Part shown: in pieces, positions 35,546-45,944 of the stretch | How positions within the stretch are numbered: position 1 is the stretch's first letter | How the letters are laid out: every line of letters begins with the position of its first letter | Source of the DNA: Euborellia annulipes | Taxonomy: Eukaryota; Arthropoda; Insecta; Dermaptera; Anisolabididae | Assembly (NCBI GenBank): GCA_023213315.1 | Contig: JAKCPI010005165.1 | Coordinates: 1-64,000, forward strand | Length of the DNA stretch: 64,000 nt | Direction of reading: 5' to 3' | The notes under the pieces: model-generated | The model's input: only the letters and a program-made list of their open reading frames with translations | What the model was told of the DNA's origin: nothing | Databases searched by the model: none | Made by a program: the position numbers and the translations under genes

Positions 35546-36794
35546 CAGTTTTTTATGGCCTTAGTTGCCGAAAAGACTGTGTGAATGTGGGTGTGAGTGT
35601 GAGTGTGAATGAGAAAAAATGTTTAAAAAAAAAAAGTTCGCATTGATGGATGAGATTTATTATTGTTTTTTTTTTTTCTCATTTACTCTTCACATTCGCA
35701 CACACATTCACACAGTCTTTTCGGCAACTAAGGCCATTTAAGACTTTTCGATAACCGTTATTTAATAATATATATTTATTTGGGGTCCAGGCATTCTTAT
35801 TTAAGCCATTTGGTATCCAAATGGTTTAAGGGGGGGGGCAAAAATTTTTTTTTTAGTTCAAATAGTATAAAACAAAAACAAATGTACTATAAAACTTTAA
35901 AAATTTTAAATAAAATCACAATTTTAATAAAATTAAAATTGCTAGTGATTTTATCAAAAATTTTTGGAAAAAAATCAATTTCTTACTCTTTTAATTTTTT
36001 TTTAATTTAGAAGATTTAATTTTCAAAAGTAAAAATATATCATTTTTAAAAATAAATGAAATAAAAGAAGACATATTGCCCCCCTCTGCCCTCCCCCTAT
36101 AGGATGCCAGGGGGGCAATGTAACATTGCCCCCCCCCTTTCCGGCACCTATGATTATAATATAGAAAACGGATACCCGTAAGTCTCGTTTTTGACCAACG
36201 TTTAATTATCCGGATAGTACTATCTTCTCTCTCAATCATTCTATTCTATATACCTTGGTACGTCTTTCTCGGCGCACTCACATTCGTAGCATTTTGCATT
36301 TTATTTAAATGTTTAATACTAATAAGCAGTGCCGTAACAAGGGTATGGAGCGCCTGAGCCCCCCCCCCCCTCATAATCTTTTTTTGGGCCAAGTCCCTCC
36401 TTTTAAAGTTATTGTGCTCCCTATATACAAATTTTGTAAAATATATAAAATAATATTTCAGATTCTAAATTGCCCCCTCCCGTGAATAAGCAAATCCCCC
36501 CCCCTCTAAGTTTTGAGCTGCACGTGGTTTTTATTTACCACCAATATGATCGCGGAGGTCATTTCCCCTCTCCCCCGTAGCGCCTCACTGCTTAATATGT
36601 TGGTAAATAAAAACCACGTGGAGCTCACAACTTTTTGTTTTGCACCCCAGCTCTGTTGCGCCCGTGGCGAGCGCCTGTTTTGCCACGCCCTCGTTAGAGT
36701 ACTGCTAATGAGGAGCCGACACTCAAAAGGAGAGTCTCTAAATGAAATAAAAATTGCCATTGGCATATCCCAGAAAGTAGTGGATACATGTTCG

Positions 36795-37260
36795 ATGTCG
36801 AGATTTTGATGGATATACACGTTTTGAGGTCCTCTGAATCCAAAAAAGTGGACAGACATGGTCTGTCTGTGTGTCTGTATCCAATTTAAAGCATGAAGGA
36901 ATTGAGAGCTAAGTGGTTGAAATTTTATATTTAAGTTAAGCACCTCCCGGGAGCGAGAAAATAAGCTTTTAAACAAAATCGGTTAAAGAGTACTAATACA
37001 TTACTGATGTACTTTTTCAGTTTTTTTCGTTTTTCTCAAAATTCGCTCCAACGATTTTGATTAAAACTCAAATCAATTATTTATTAGAATGCTCTTTAAA
37101 ATGTATATTCTTATTTTGCCATTGAAATTTTCTGAAGAGCACTCTACTCTTATACCAGTACTTCATAGGAAAGAGAGGAGAAAAGATTGTAGGAGAAATG
37201 ATTGCCATGGTAACAAAATATGTTTATAAATTTTACATTTTGAATTCAAATGAATCGGTC
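36795..37260 (-). repeat. Truncated 1-kb hairpin repeat
   Basis: Starts with TTCGATGTCGAGATTTTGAT and passes AGTACTAATACATTACTGAT and the TTGCCATTGAAATTTTCTGA block. Both end hairpins are missing. Confidence 0.65.
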
Positions 37261-37489
37261 ATTTCAAAAACCACTTGAGTCACATTTTTTTCAAATATGC
37301 TTTTTTTGCTGTAATGATAGATGCGTATTCTGGATAAAAACTACGTAAGTTTTCCCACTCCTTCCCTCTTAAATTACTACCCCGCAATAAACGTTCATGC
37401 ATAAACAACATAAGTGAATGACTTAAGTTATTTTTGGCATGCCATTACTATCATGATGCCGGTTATAGTTGTTGCTATTATTATTATTA

Positions 37490-37790
37490 TTTGAAATTCC
37501 TATCGGGACCTCCGTTTATTTACCCGCGATCCGAAGACACACACACCTCAAACCCAACCGGTCTCTGGCCGGTGCCATCTACTGACACCCCATGAAGTTA
37601 CAATATTTTCTATTTCATTTCTAGCAAGTGAACTAATCCTTATTTCTCTTTCCTTTTATCCGACCTCTTCTATGTTAGGAAGGATGTCCTAGTTTGAGAA
37701 AGGACACCTCCCCGCGTGTAGCCTACTCCTTTCGAAGAATGCATCAGTGAGAGGGAATCCTTTATTTTTCCCTGGAAGGAACCTTCTTAT
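37490..37790 (-). repeat. 560-bp SINE, interrupted copy
   Basis: Complement of the tail and body of the SINE at 3344-3905, from TTTGAAATTCCTATCGGGAC to AAGGAACCTTCTT. It stops at a TA run where the Penelope-like element begins. Confidence 0.65.
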
Positions 37791-37801
37791 TATATATATA
37801 T

Positions 37802-38428
37802 ATCATCGGCTTCCGCTCGCCCACACACAAACTAGCACAACACCTAGCCAAAACACTTCAACCCCTCGCAGAAGAAGCCCCTTCCTACGTCAAAAACACA
37901 GCCCACTTCCTAAACCGCCTACAGGACTTCCAAATATCTCCAGACATCATGTTGGTTAGTTTTGACATTGTATCCCTATTCACCAAGATCCCGATCAACG
38001 AAACTTTAAACATTCTAAAAACAAAACACAGAATCCCACCCGAAACCATTTCATTAATCAAACACTGCACCTCAAACACGTACTTCACTTTCAACAACCA
38101 ATTCTACAAACAGGTCCAGGGGGCACCAATGGGCTCTCCTCTCTCACCGGTGTTGGCCAATATTTTCATGGAAGACTTTGAAAACAAAGCTTTAAACACC
38201 GCTCAACACAAACCGACCTGCTGGTTACGATACGTGGACGACACATTCGTTATCTGGCCTCATGGCAAAAACCACCTGGACAGCTTCCTAAATCATCTAA
38301 ATAGAATACATCCCCAGATCCAGTTCACATTAGAAATCGAGAAAGACTTCTCTCTCCCATTCTTAGACGTCCTGATCACCAAGAACTCAGACGAAGGTTT
38401 CTCACACACAGTATACAGAAAACCCAAC
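37802..38428 (+). pseudogene. Penelope-like reverse transcriptase, partial
   Basis: The frame is open from the TA run. SFDIVSLFTKIPI is the RT motif A region, QGAPMGSPLSPVLANIF is motif B, and LRYVDDTFVIW is the catalytic YVDD box near 38228. PFLDVLIT and YRKP follow. At about 38424-38428 an extra base shifts the frame; the homologous protein continues in the next frame. Missing: the N-terminal fingers. Confidence 0.85.
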
Positions 38429-39887
38429 CCACACAAATCGGTATCTAAATGCCGGTTCCCACCATCACCCAGCACAATTAAATTCAGTAATACGCACCCT
38501 AGTAACACGATCCCTCAGACTAACCGACAATCAAAACCGACAAAATGAAATACATAAACTAACCGAGGCACTAACCCAAAACGGGTACAACAAACACCAG
38601 GTACTTAAACACATACACAATGAGGCAAAACCAAAACCACCAACACAAACTACAACAGAACCTGAAGATCCAAACACACACAAGGCATTTCTCCCATACA
38701 TAAAAGGCATAACAGATAAAATTGGCCGCATTCTTCAAAAGAAAAACATAAAACCCATTTTCACCACACACCAAAAACTATCAAACCTAATAAGAAATCC
38801 AAAAGACACTATTCCAAACGAATCCCCCGGAGTCTACGAAATTCCTTGTGCCGAGTGTCATCGGTCATACATAGGCCAAACTAACAGAAGAGTTCAATTC
38901 AGGATTTACGAACACAAAATGGCACTAAGAAAACTAGACCCTCAGTCAGCAATAGTAAAACACCATAACGAAACAGGACACATTATGAACTTCGAACAAA
39001 CAAAAACAATAGAACCAATAAACAACTTCCACTCCCGTATCACAAGAGAAGCCATAGAAATTTACAAAAGGCCTGAATGTCTAAACAAAAGAGACGACGC
39101 CCTCAATTTCCCAACAACATGGAAAACACTTATTCCTAAACTCCAAACCAAGGCTCACACAAATACAAAGACTTCACACACTCCAAAACTGTCCCGAAAC
39201 AACAATATCACGTCCCCAAAACAAACACAAACAATCACAAACAAACGTAACATATCCAACAGCAAATCCATCTCAACAAACCAAGCCACGCCCCCAGACC
39301 AGGCCCAGCCAACCAGAGACAGCCACGTCACTCCCAAAGCCACGCCCCCAGACCAAGCCCAGCCAACCAGAGACAGGCACGTCACTCCCAAAGCCACGCC
39401 CCCAGACCAGGCCCAGCCAATCAGAGACAGCCACGTGACTCCCAAAGCCACGCCCACATGCCCGGCAACAGGTATAAAAGGACCTGCACCTCCGGCTCGC
39501 AGTCAGTTACTCTCGGCCTGGGGAGTAGGCAGGTTGAGACCCCGGGAACCAAGAGCTAACACCCCGACTTGGGGAGTAGGCAGATTGAGGCCCCAAAGTC
39601 AACCCAAACCAAACACAAACCCGATTACACAGAACCAACCACTGTCCATTCCTCAGAGACAAACCCAGACCTCTGAGGCATCCACCAAACACACCACCAA
39701 CACACCGACTTGGGGAGTAGGCAGATTGAGGCCCCGTAGTCAACCTAAACCGAACACAATTACACACACCCAACCTTCCTCCAGTTCTCAGAGACCAATC
39801 CACGCCTCTGAGTCATCCACCAAATTGACCTGGGGACCAGGAAGACTGCGACCCCGTAAACAACCCCCCTCCACCATTACCTCCTAA
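38427..39887 (+). pseudogene. Penelope-like GIY-YIG endonuclease and C-terminal extension
   Basis: Continues the reverse transcriptase in the shifted frame (THTNRYL onward), open to the TAA at 39885. GVYEIPC and SYIGQT (about 38829-38880) with following R and EH residues form the GIY-YIG nuclease core with a nearby CxxC pair, as in Penelope-like elements. After about 39140 the protein turns into low-complexity Thr/Pro/Gln sequence with three copies of an 18-residue TPPDQAQPTRD unit and four GVGRLRPR units; this part coincides with promoter-like DNA and may not be a true protein domain. Confidence 0.8.
39284..39540 (+). promoter_or_regulatory. Core promoter with tandem upstream boxes inside the Penelope-like element
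   Basis: TATAAAAG lies at 39473-39480, TCAGTT (arthropod-type initiator) at 39503-39508 with A+1 at 39505, and GGTTG at 39532-39536, exactly +28 to +32, matching the DPE consensus RGWYV. Upstream are three 54-bp direct repeats, each with CCACGCCC (GC/CACCC box) and AACCAGAG or AATCAGAG (CCAAT-like), plus CCACGTGAC (E box) at about 39431. The spacing of TATA, Inr and DPE is that of a functional RNA polymerase II promoter. It would start transcription in the 3' terminal repeat. Confidence 0.65.
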
Positions 39888-39899
39888 CTTCCTTCTCTC

Positions 39900-39932
39900 T
39901 TGAAAATGGCTCCAAAAGGAGAGCCGAAACGT
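39900..39932 (+). ncRNA. Hammerhead-like motif of the Penelope-like element (U3/A8 core)
   Basis: TTGAAAA (39900-39906), T, helix II GGCTCC/GGAGAGCC with a small bulge, GAA, loopless ACGU and C, then GAG able to pair with CTC upstream. Compared with CTGANGA, C3 is T and G8 is A. The same pair of changes occurs at 26092, so it is a subfamily trait and not random decay. Confidence 0.55.
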
Positions 39933-40108
39933 CGAGTAAATCTCAGCACCCCACGCGACTTAACCCGAGAAAACTTGTCTTCGCATACATCCGGTCGCGG
40001 AAACCTTCAAGAACATTTATATATATATATATATATAATTATATTATCAAGTAAAATTATTTAGTCTATGTGAGGTTTCACCAAGTTATAAATGAAATTG
40101 GATTTCTA

Positions 40109-40147
40109 ACTCGATATATTTCGGGCTATTAACCCATCTTCAGGAGT
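40109..40147 (-). ncRNA. Hammerhead-like motif, consensus core, 3-bp helix III
   Basis: Minus strand: ACTC (40147-40144), CTGAAGA (40143-40137), extra T, helix II GGG/CCC, GAA, palindromic AUAUAU, C and GAGT (40112-40109). Helix I is four exact pairs and helix III three pairs without a loop. It lies about 90 bp beyond the Penelope-like element and faces it. Confidence 0.68.
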
Positions 40148-40199
40148 ACATGTGACTGAGTGAATAAAAGAGAATAGATGCTACCAGACAGGCTTAGTT

Positions 40200-41730
40200 A
40201 GGAGTGGGGGGGGGGGGGGGGGGCCTCCTCAATGGAAAATCCAAAGTTTTCATATTTTCAATATGGCGGCTGTGACGTCTGATAGGCGACAACTTTTATT
40301 TCAAGGCTTCCCTCCTTACCTCTCTGGTCTCCACGATCTCCACATCTTGGATTTTACCCCCCCCCCCCCCCCCCCGCCCCCCTGCAACCCTCTGACATGT
40401 CACATGACCGAAGGTAAGAGAAAGTTGTGGTGTGCGACCAGTCCAGTCAAACCAGATTTTTTTATTTATTATGCCCTTTTAGCTACCAGACATTGGGCAT
40501 ATTTTATATTTAAATTACAATTAATTTAAATGTACAAATATGGTATATTAATTTTAAAAAGAATTCAAATTACAAATAAATGATAGAAGAGAAAGAGAAT
40601 AGGTAGGCCAATCAAATAAAAATGAATTACCAATATGTATTGGATATTTGATATCCTCGTTTGAAATGTCTTCTTGTTTGATTAATGACATCGTTGTACC
40701 AATTTAATCAACACAATTTAATATTCAATTAGAATTCAATAATTTTAACAATTGTAAGATTAACTAAAGCATAAAAGTATCGTACGTAACAGAAAACCAG
40801 AAGAGAACAAAGAATTGACACGATCAAGATTAGACAGCTCCTGATTAAAAAATTGTTTATACATTTAATGCTCTCTACAAGGAGTTTTTACTAACTAACT
40901 TTTCGCGCTCAAATTCAACTTATAAATTGGGAGTAAAATTATCGCTATCTATGGTCGTTATCCCAACTAAACAATACAGCGGTTGAATAAAAAAACTCCA
41001 CTCTGAAGACGTGACAAAACAGGCGCCCGCCACGGGCGAAACTTGACTGGGGGGCGCAAAACAAAGAAGACCGACCAAGTTGGGAGTTATTTACCATTTT
41101 AATCAGTTAGGCACTACACAGACCCCAACTACAGAAGAGGGGGGAGGAATGGCCTCCGAATTAGCCTATATCAACCCCCCCCCTCCTTCAATCAGCTTAA
41201 AACCAGAGGCGCAACTATATTGATTGGCACCCCCCACCAAAAAAAAAAAAAAAAAAATTTAACAAAAATATTTTGTCAATATATAGAATTCAAAAAGTTT
41301 AAAATTTAACTACATTTTCATTATTTAAAAAAATATTTAACAAACAATTTTTTTTATTCAAATTTTTACACACTATTTTATTAAATAATAACAAAACTCT
41401 CCTTGCCGCCCCCAAATTCTGGCGCCCCTAGGCGAATGCCCCCGGGTCGCTCAGCGCGCGCTGATGGTACAGCCAATATTAATTATACTTTGTGTCTATC
41501 ACGTCAATTAAACAGGGTAACAAAAAGGATCTTTTTTTTTATTGACTGATTATTTGAAGCTATTCTTGGATATTTGGGTAGCGCTGATTCCAAAAATGCC
41601 ATCAGTTTTGCCCCATCACGTCAGATTTTAGAGCTATAGAGAAAATAAAATTTTAATAGAAAATGTGCTCTGAAGCGGCTCTAATTTTATATTGCCTGGA
41701 TTTTCTAAGACATCCCTTAAAAATATGCAC
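40200..41730. other. Intergenic, no gene seen
   Basis: AT-rich, with G and C runs at 40206-40223 and 40358-40382, a partial CTGGTGTGAC hairpin at 40415-40455 and a poly(A) run near 41238. The block around 40240-40390 (TTTCAATATGGCGGC, TGACGTC) resembles 50310-50400 upstream of ECM29. Confidence 0.5.
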
Positions 41731-41734
41731 ATAG

Positions 41735-42191
41735 CAAGGGCGGATACAAGGGGGGTAAAGGGGGTAATTACCCCCCCCCCCCCCCGAGATTTGAAAAAAC
41801 GGGAAAAATTTTAGAAACCGCGAACGGAGCATGAAAAATTTTTGGTTCCGCAAACGGAACATGTAAAAAAATTTGGTTCCGCGAACGACACATAAAAAAT
41901 TTTTAGTTCCGAGGGCGAAAAAATTTAGGATCTCTAAAAAAAAAGGTAAAATAATTTTTCAGTTGGAAAAAATTTTTGGTTCCGCGAACGGCACATGAAG
42001 AAAAAAACTTTTGGTTCCGCGAACGGCACATGAAAAAATTTTTGGTTCCGCGAAAAACAAAATTTTTCGTAGAAAAACTTTTGAGAACAGCCCCCCCCCC
42101 GAAAAAAATTTCTATATACGCCTCTGGTGCTGTGCGACGAGTCACACCAGATTACCCCCCCCCCCGAGAAACACCTCTGGATCCGCCCTTG
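41735..42191. mobile_element. hAT-like MITE (CAAGGGCGG family), exact 8-bp duplication
   Basis: GCACATAG at 41727-41734 is repeated at 42192-42199. Ends are CAAGGGCGGATACAAG and CTGGATCCGCCCTTG. Inside is a six-fold degenerate tandem repeat with the unit TTTTTGGTTCCGCGAACGG (about 41813-42060) and C runs. Confidence 0.85.
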
Positions 42192-42773
42192 GCACATAGT
42201 TATAATCATAGGCGCCGGGGGCAAGGGTACATTGCCCTCCCACCTGACATCCTCTAGGAGGGGGCAGAGGGGGGGTAATATGTCTTCTTTTATTTAATTT
42301 ATTTTTAAAAATGATGCATTTTTACTTTTGAAAAATAAAATCTTTTTAAATTAAAAGACTAAGAAATTCATTTATTTCCAAAATATTTTATATAAAAAAA
42401 ATTCCCAAAGAAAAACTGCGGACTTTTGCCCCACCTTACTCTATATATATTCGACCAGTGAGTGTAGGGCCTACTTGTGTTTTTCCTTTGATGACATTAG
42501 AAAGCCAAAGAACTAAAGAATATCGTAAATATATGTTTTTTTCATTCAGGTATACCTAAAATTTTATTAGGGGTGACCAAAGCGAAAAAAAAACTGAAAA
42601 AAATTCGATTTTTTAAAAACTTTTAGACGTTTTAGGCACTAAATTTGACGTTTTAGGTCTATATGACCTCTGATTAGGCTGCAAATTTATATGTATTATA
42701 ACTATCTGCATATTTTTAAGGGGTGTCCCCTTAAAAAATCCAGGCCATATAAAATTAGAGCCGCTTTAGAGCC

Positions 42774-43025
42774 AAGGGCGGATCCAGAGGTGTTTCTCGG
42801 GAGGAGGGGGCCCCCTGGGGGGGGGGGGGGAATCTGGTGTGACGCGTCGCACAGCACACTATTTTTTCTTAATTTCGGTAATTTAAAGGCGCAACTTGTT
42901 TACCAGAATATAAATATCAATCAAATTTTTAAGTATTAATTTTTAAAATTTTACATTAAAAATACATTTTTTTTAAAAGTATTTTTTTCAAATCTCGGGG
43001 GGGGGGGGGAGGGAATACACCCTTT
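42774..43025. mobile_element. hAT-like MITE (CAAGGGCGG family), right end lost
   Basis: Starts CAAGGGCGGATCCAGAGGTG, has a G run, CTGGTGTGACGCGTCGCACA, an AT-rich core and a second G run. The terminal right repeat is not recognisable. Confidence 0.6.
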
Positions 43026-43145
43026 TAAAAAACAAAATTTGAATTAAAACTTTTGGCAAGCATCTTATCTTATTTTTGAATATAAAATTGAAAGAGAATT
43101 GAAGAGAAGTTGCTGTTGATGTTATGGATTAGAAGAGAGCAAGTA

Positions 43146-44073
43146 GGGGAGACTGTTGTACCTTGGACCACTTTTTACATTTTATTTTTTTACGCCAAAG
43201 TTTTTTGAAATTATAATACTTGAACAGGATCCAGCCATAGTTTAAACCTTTCAGAACAACATAAGATATTGATAAATTATATATTTGTATAACTTTAGAC
43301 AAGATAAATTAAAATCTATTGATATGTAAATTGGTCCATGGTACACGATGTTCGTGTACCTTGGGACAGACCTCTTGTAGCCTTTATAGAGATTAATATA
43401 CATATTAGGCATATCCAGGCATTCTTATTTAAGCCATTTGGTATCCAAATTGCTTACATAAAATCATCGGACTGCCTGGGGTCCGAACCCGCGACTTTTG
43501 GCATACGAGGTTAGCACGCTAACCTCTACACCAAACCCCGAGGGCCCTACAAGCATTCTTCTTCATCACTGTCCTCGTTATCAGTGGATACAAGGCTTAA
43601 CGCTTCATCTGAATCAGAGGAGGAGCTTGATTTCTGCACAAAACATGCGTTACAACGTCTTGGACCAGCGGTCCAAGGTACACGATGACGTTTGTATCCA
43701 AGGTACACGATGGTCTCATTTTAAGCAAAAATGGCCACCTACAAGTAAATACCTAACCAATTTTCAAAACAGAGTGAGCGTTTTACTCACCAAAAAATGC
43801 GTTATCCACGTAGTCAGTTAGTAGAAATGCTAGTACCAACTTCCCGGAAGCACGGACATTCAACCGACAAACGAAAATTTTACTTTTACTATTAAAATAA
43901 GACTTTTGCTACGCAAAACCGAAAACAGAAACTGACAGCTGCAAAACTCAACCTGTGCACTGGTTTGACCACAGTGGTTAAAAGGGATCACCCGGAGTCC
44001 GCTAGGTTGCATCACTTACTAGATAAGTGGACTGGTCCAAGGTACACCATGTCCAAGGTACAACAGTCTCCCC
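43146..44073. mobile_element. TA-flanked mariner-like MITE
   Basis: Terminal repeats GGGGAGACTGTTGTACCTTG and CAAGGTACAACAGTCTCCCC are exact. The element is flanked by TA at 43144-43145 and 44074-44075. The related foldback at 56051-56310 shows the unoccupied site (complement reads AGAGCAAGTACAGGTGC), proving a TA duplication. It holds a SINE at about 43387-43545 and repeated GTCCAAGGTACAC words. Confidence 0.82.
43387..43545 (-). repeat. tRNA-derived SINE (second family), best copy
   Basis: Minus strand: GGGCTTGGTGTAGAGGTTAG contains the A box, CGGGTTCGGACCCCAGG the B box, then the body with the ATTTGGATACCAAAT palindrome and GCCTGGATATGCC. It is nested in the mariner-like element, so it is younger. 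Confidence 0.7.
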
Positions 44074-44124
44074 TACAGGTGCAACAAATAAAGAGAGCCT
44101 TTGGATGCCAAATGCCGAAAAGGA

Positions 44125-44160
44125 GACGTTTCGGACAAAATTTTATTTGTCCATCCTCAG
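44125..44160 (-). ncRNA. Hammerhead-like motif, left arm of a foldback
   Basis: Minus strand CTGAGGA (44160-44154), extra T, helix II GGAC/GTCC with an AU-rich loop, GAA, ACGU, C. Core complete. Confidence 0.7.
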
Positions 44161-44191
44161 TCTCTCAGTTTTCAATATAAACCTACCAGGA

Positions 44192-44227
44192 CTGAGGATG
44201 GACGAATAAAATTTTGTCCGAAACGTC
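44192..44227 (+). ncRNA. Hammerhead-like motif, right arm of a foldback
   Basis: CTGAGGA (44192-44198), T, helix II GGAC/GTCC, GAAAC (44220-44224), GTC (44225-44227). Helix I is AGGA/TCCT (44188-44191, 44228-44231). Core complete and one of the best candidates for activity. Confidence 0.74.
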
Positions 44228-44434
44228 TCCTTTTCGGCATTTGGCATTCAAAGGCTCTCTTTATTTGCTGCACCTGTACTTGTTTTCTTCCATTCTATAA
44301 AATTATCCAAAAAATAATTATTAAATGTCAAAATAATAAGTATGAGTATACTGAATCTTGATTATGTTTTGTTCATGCCTAATGTTTTAAAAGAATGTAT
44401 AGCATATAGGGCTAACAAGTTTGCGCAAAAATCA

Positions 44435-44464
44435 CTTGTTTCGGCGAAATAACGCCTTCATCAG
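44435..44464 (-). ncRNA. Hammerhead-like motif with altered cleavage side
   Basis: Minus strand CTGATGA (44464-44458), A, perfect helix II GGCG/CGCC, GAAAC, but then AAG instead of GTC. The NUH triplet is lost, so cleavage is not expected. Confidence 0.55.
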
Positions 44465-44647
44465 AGCCACATTAACTTTTCACTGTTTACATACTTGATG
44501 AACGCTCTGAAATAAAGAAAAAAAAATATATATATATTGTTTGCACTGATATTGTCATCTTTTTATTAAACTAAGAATATGAGATTTTAATGTATAAAAA
44601 AATTAAATGTTGCGGCAATCATTCTCTTCCTAATGGTGTCAATTAAA

Positions 44648-45345
44648 AAATCTGGTGTGACTGGCGCATAGCACACAACTTTCTCTTACCTTCGGTAATC
44701 GAAAGTTGTGTACTGTGCTTGTCACACCAGATTTTTTGTGTCGACATGTATTTAGTTTCCGACAGTAGGGTACAATTGAATTCAAGATGTAAAATTTATA
44801 AGTATGGGAAAATATTTATATTTTGATACCATGGCAACCATTTCTCCTATCTTTTCTATGGAGTACAAGAGTAAAGTGGTCTTCAGAAGATTTCAATCAC
44901 AAAATGAGAATATACATTTTATAGAGAATCTAAAAAATAATTGATTTTTGAATTTAAAAAAAAATCGTTGGAGCAAATTTAGAGAAAATCGAAAAAAACT
45001 GAAAAAGTGAATCAGTAAAGTACTAGTACTCTTTGGTCGATTTTGTTCAAAAGCTTCGTGTCACGTCCCATGGGGGTACCTAACTTAAATATAAAATTTC
45101 AACTTCCTAGCTCTTTTCGTTCTTGAGATATTTTGTTCACAGACACACACACAGACAGACACACAGACAGACACACACACAGACACACAGACAGACAGAC
45201 CATGTCGCGAAAACCACTTTTTTAGATTCAGGGGACCTCAAAACGTGAAGATCCATCAAAATCTCGACATCGAATTTTTGACATGAATCCAATACTTTCT
45301 CTCTCTATATATTAACATATATATAGAGGTACGAGAAATAAAAAG
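44648..45345 (+). repeat. 1-kb hairpin repeat, shortened copy
   Basis: Starts with the CTGGTGTGAC hairpin (44648-44740), passes AAGTACTAGTACTCTTTGG, a CA/CAGA microsatellite (45141-45190) and ends with ACTTTCTC/GGTACGAGAAA. Confidence 0.75.
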
Positions 45346-45740
45346 AAATTATCATTAGTTTAATGGAAAAATGATTACAAAAAATAAAACCAAAATATAA
45401 ACAAAAAATATATTTATTAATGTATTTTTTTAATTACCAAAAATATTTAAAAAAAATCTCATAATGTTATATACAAAAAATATTTTAATAGTCTGCAGTC
45501 GCAGGCCAATAAATACTACATAAAAAACAAATTGTTTTATTCTTGATTCGCCTACATCAGAACTAAACTCAATAATCTTCCATGAATTTTTATTGAATAT
45601 TTACATTAGTACCTACTACTCCATATTAAAAAAAAAAAAATTACAATTGGAAGATTTTTGCTGGTTCAGATGTATAAGGAAAGGACCGGAGAATAAAAGC
45701 CAGCAGTAGATGGACCCTCTCACATCATCTTTAATTAGCA

Positions 45741-45776
45741 AATATTTCGACTGGCATCACGCCTAGTCATCATCAG
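45741..45776 (-). ncRNA. Hammerhead-like motif, AUAU helix III
   Basis: Minus strand CTGATGA (45776-45770), T, a long helix II GACT..GGC/GCC..AGTC, GAA, AUAU, U. Helix I GCA/TGC is short. Confidence 0.68.
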
Positions 45777-45908
45777 TGCAAACAAATGATTTGGCGGAGG
45801 GCCCGTGTCAAACACGGTCTTGCGTCTGACCCCTGCTTCTCTGAAAAATTTTAAAATAATCGTCAACTATTGTTTGACACGGGCCCTCCGCCAAATCATT
45901 TGTTTGCA

Positions 45909-45944
45909 CTGATGATGACTAGGCGTAATGCCAATCGAAATATT
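45909..45944 (+). ncRNA. Hammerhead-like motif, AUAU helix III
   Basis: CTGATGA (45909-45915), T, helix II GACT..GGC/GCC..AATC, GAA, AUAU, U (45937-45944). Helix I GCA/TGC. Confidence 0.68.

Larger units (their letters stand above)
34526..37489. other. Intergenic repeats
   Basis: No gene seen. It holds a SINE of the second family at about 35130-35275, an hAT-like MITE inserted in it (35281-35545), a further SINE piece at 35690-35830, a C/G-run element at about 35825-36150, a remnant near 36330, a small foldback at 36525-36625 (CCACGTGGTTTTTATTTACC arms) and a reversed truncated 1-kb hairpin repeat at 36795-37260. Confidence 0.6.
37802..40017 (+). mobile_element. Penelope-like retroelement, 5'-truncated
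   Basis: It runs from the TA run at 37790-37803 to the TA run at 40018-40037, so both sides abut TATATA sequence. It encodes a reverse transcriptase C-terminal half, a GIY-YIG endonuclease and a repeat-rich extension, then a hammerhead-like motif (39900-39932) and a short 3' end. The 5' half of the reverse transcriptase is missing. Reverse transcriptase plus GIY-YIG is the hallmark of Penelope-like elements, and hammerhead motifs in their terminal repeats are documented for the group. One frameshift near 38425 makes this copy defective. Confidence 0.88.
43121..44300. repeat. Hammerhead foldback element with a mariner-like insertion
   Basis: Left arm (GTTATGGATTAGAAGAGAGC, continuing after the insertion with CAGGTGCAACAAATAAAGAG) is complementary to the right arm ending TTCTTCCATTCTATAA. 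Each arm carries a hammerhead motif (44125-44160 minus, 44192-44227 plus), separated by about 30 bp. A related element is at 56051-56310. Confidence 0.72.

Noticed and set aside
39155..39803. Minus-strand frames (100 and 98 residues) opposite the Penelope-like element
   Set aside because: Complement of tandem repeats; no domain and no splice context.
41813..42060. Possible CRISPR-like array
   Set aside because: Unit and spacer lengths vary, units diverge, and it sits inside an hAT-like element in a eukaryotic genome.
43498..44361. Several 60-107 residue frames
   Set aside because: Located in a SINE, a mariner-like MITE and foldback arms; none has a domain.
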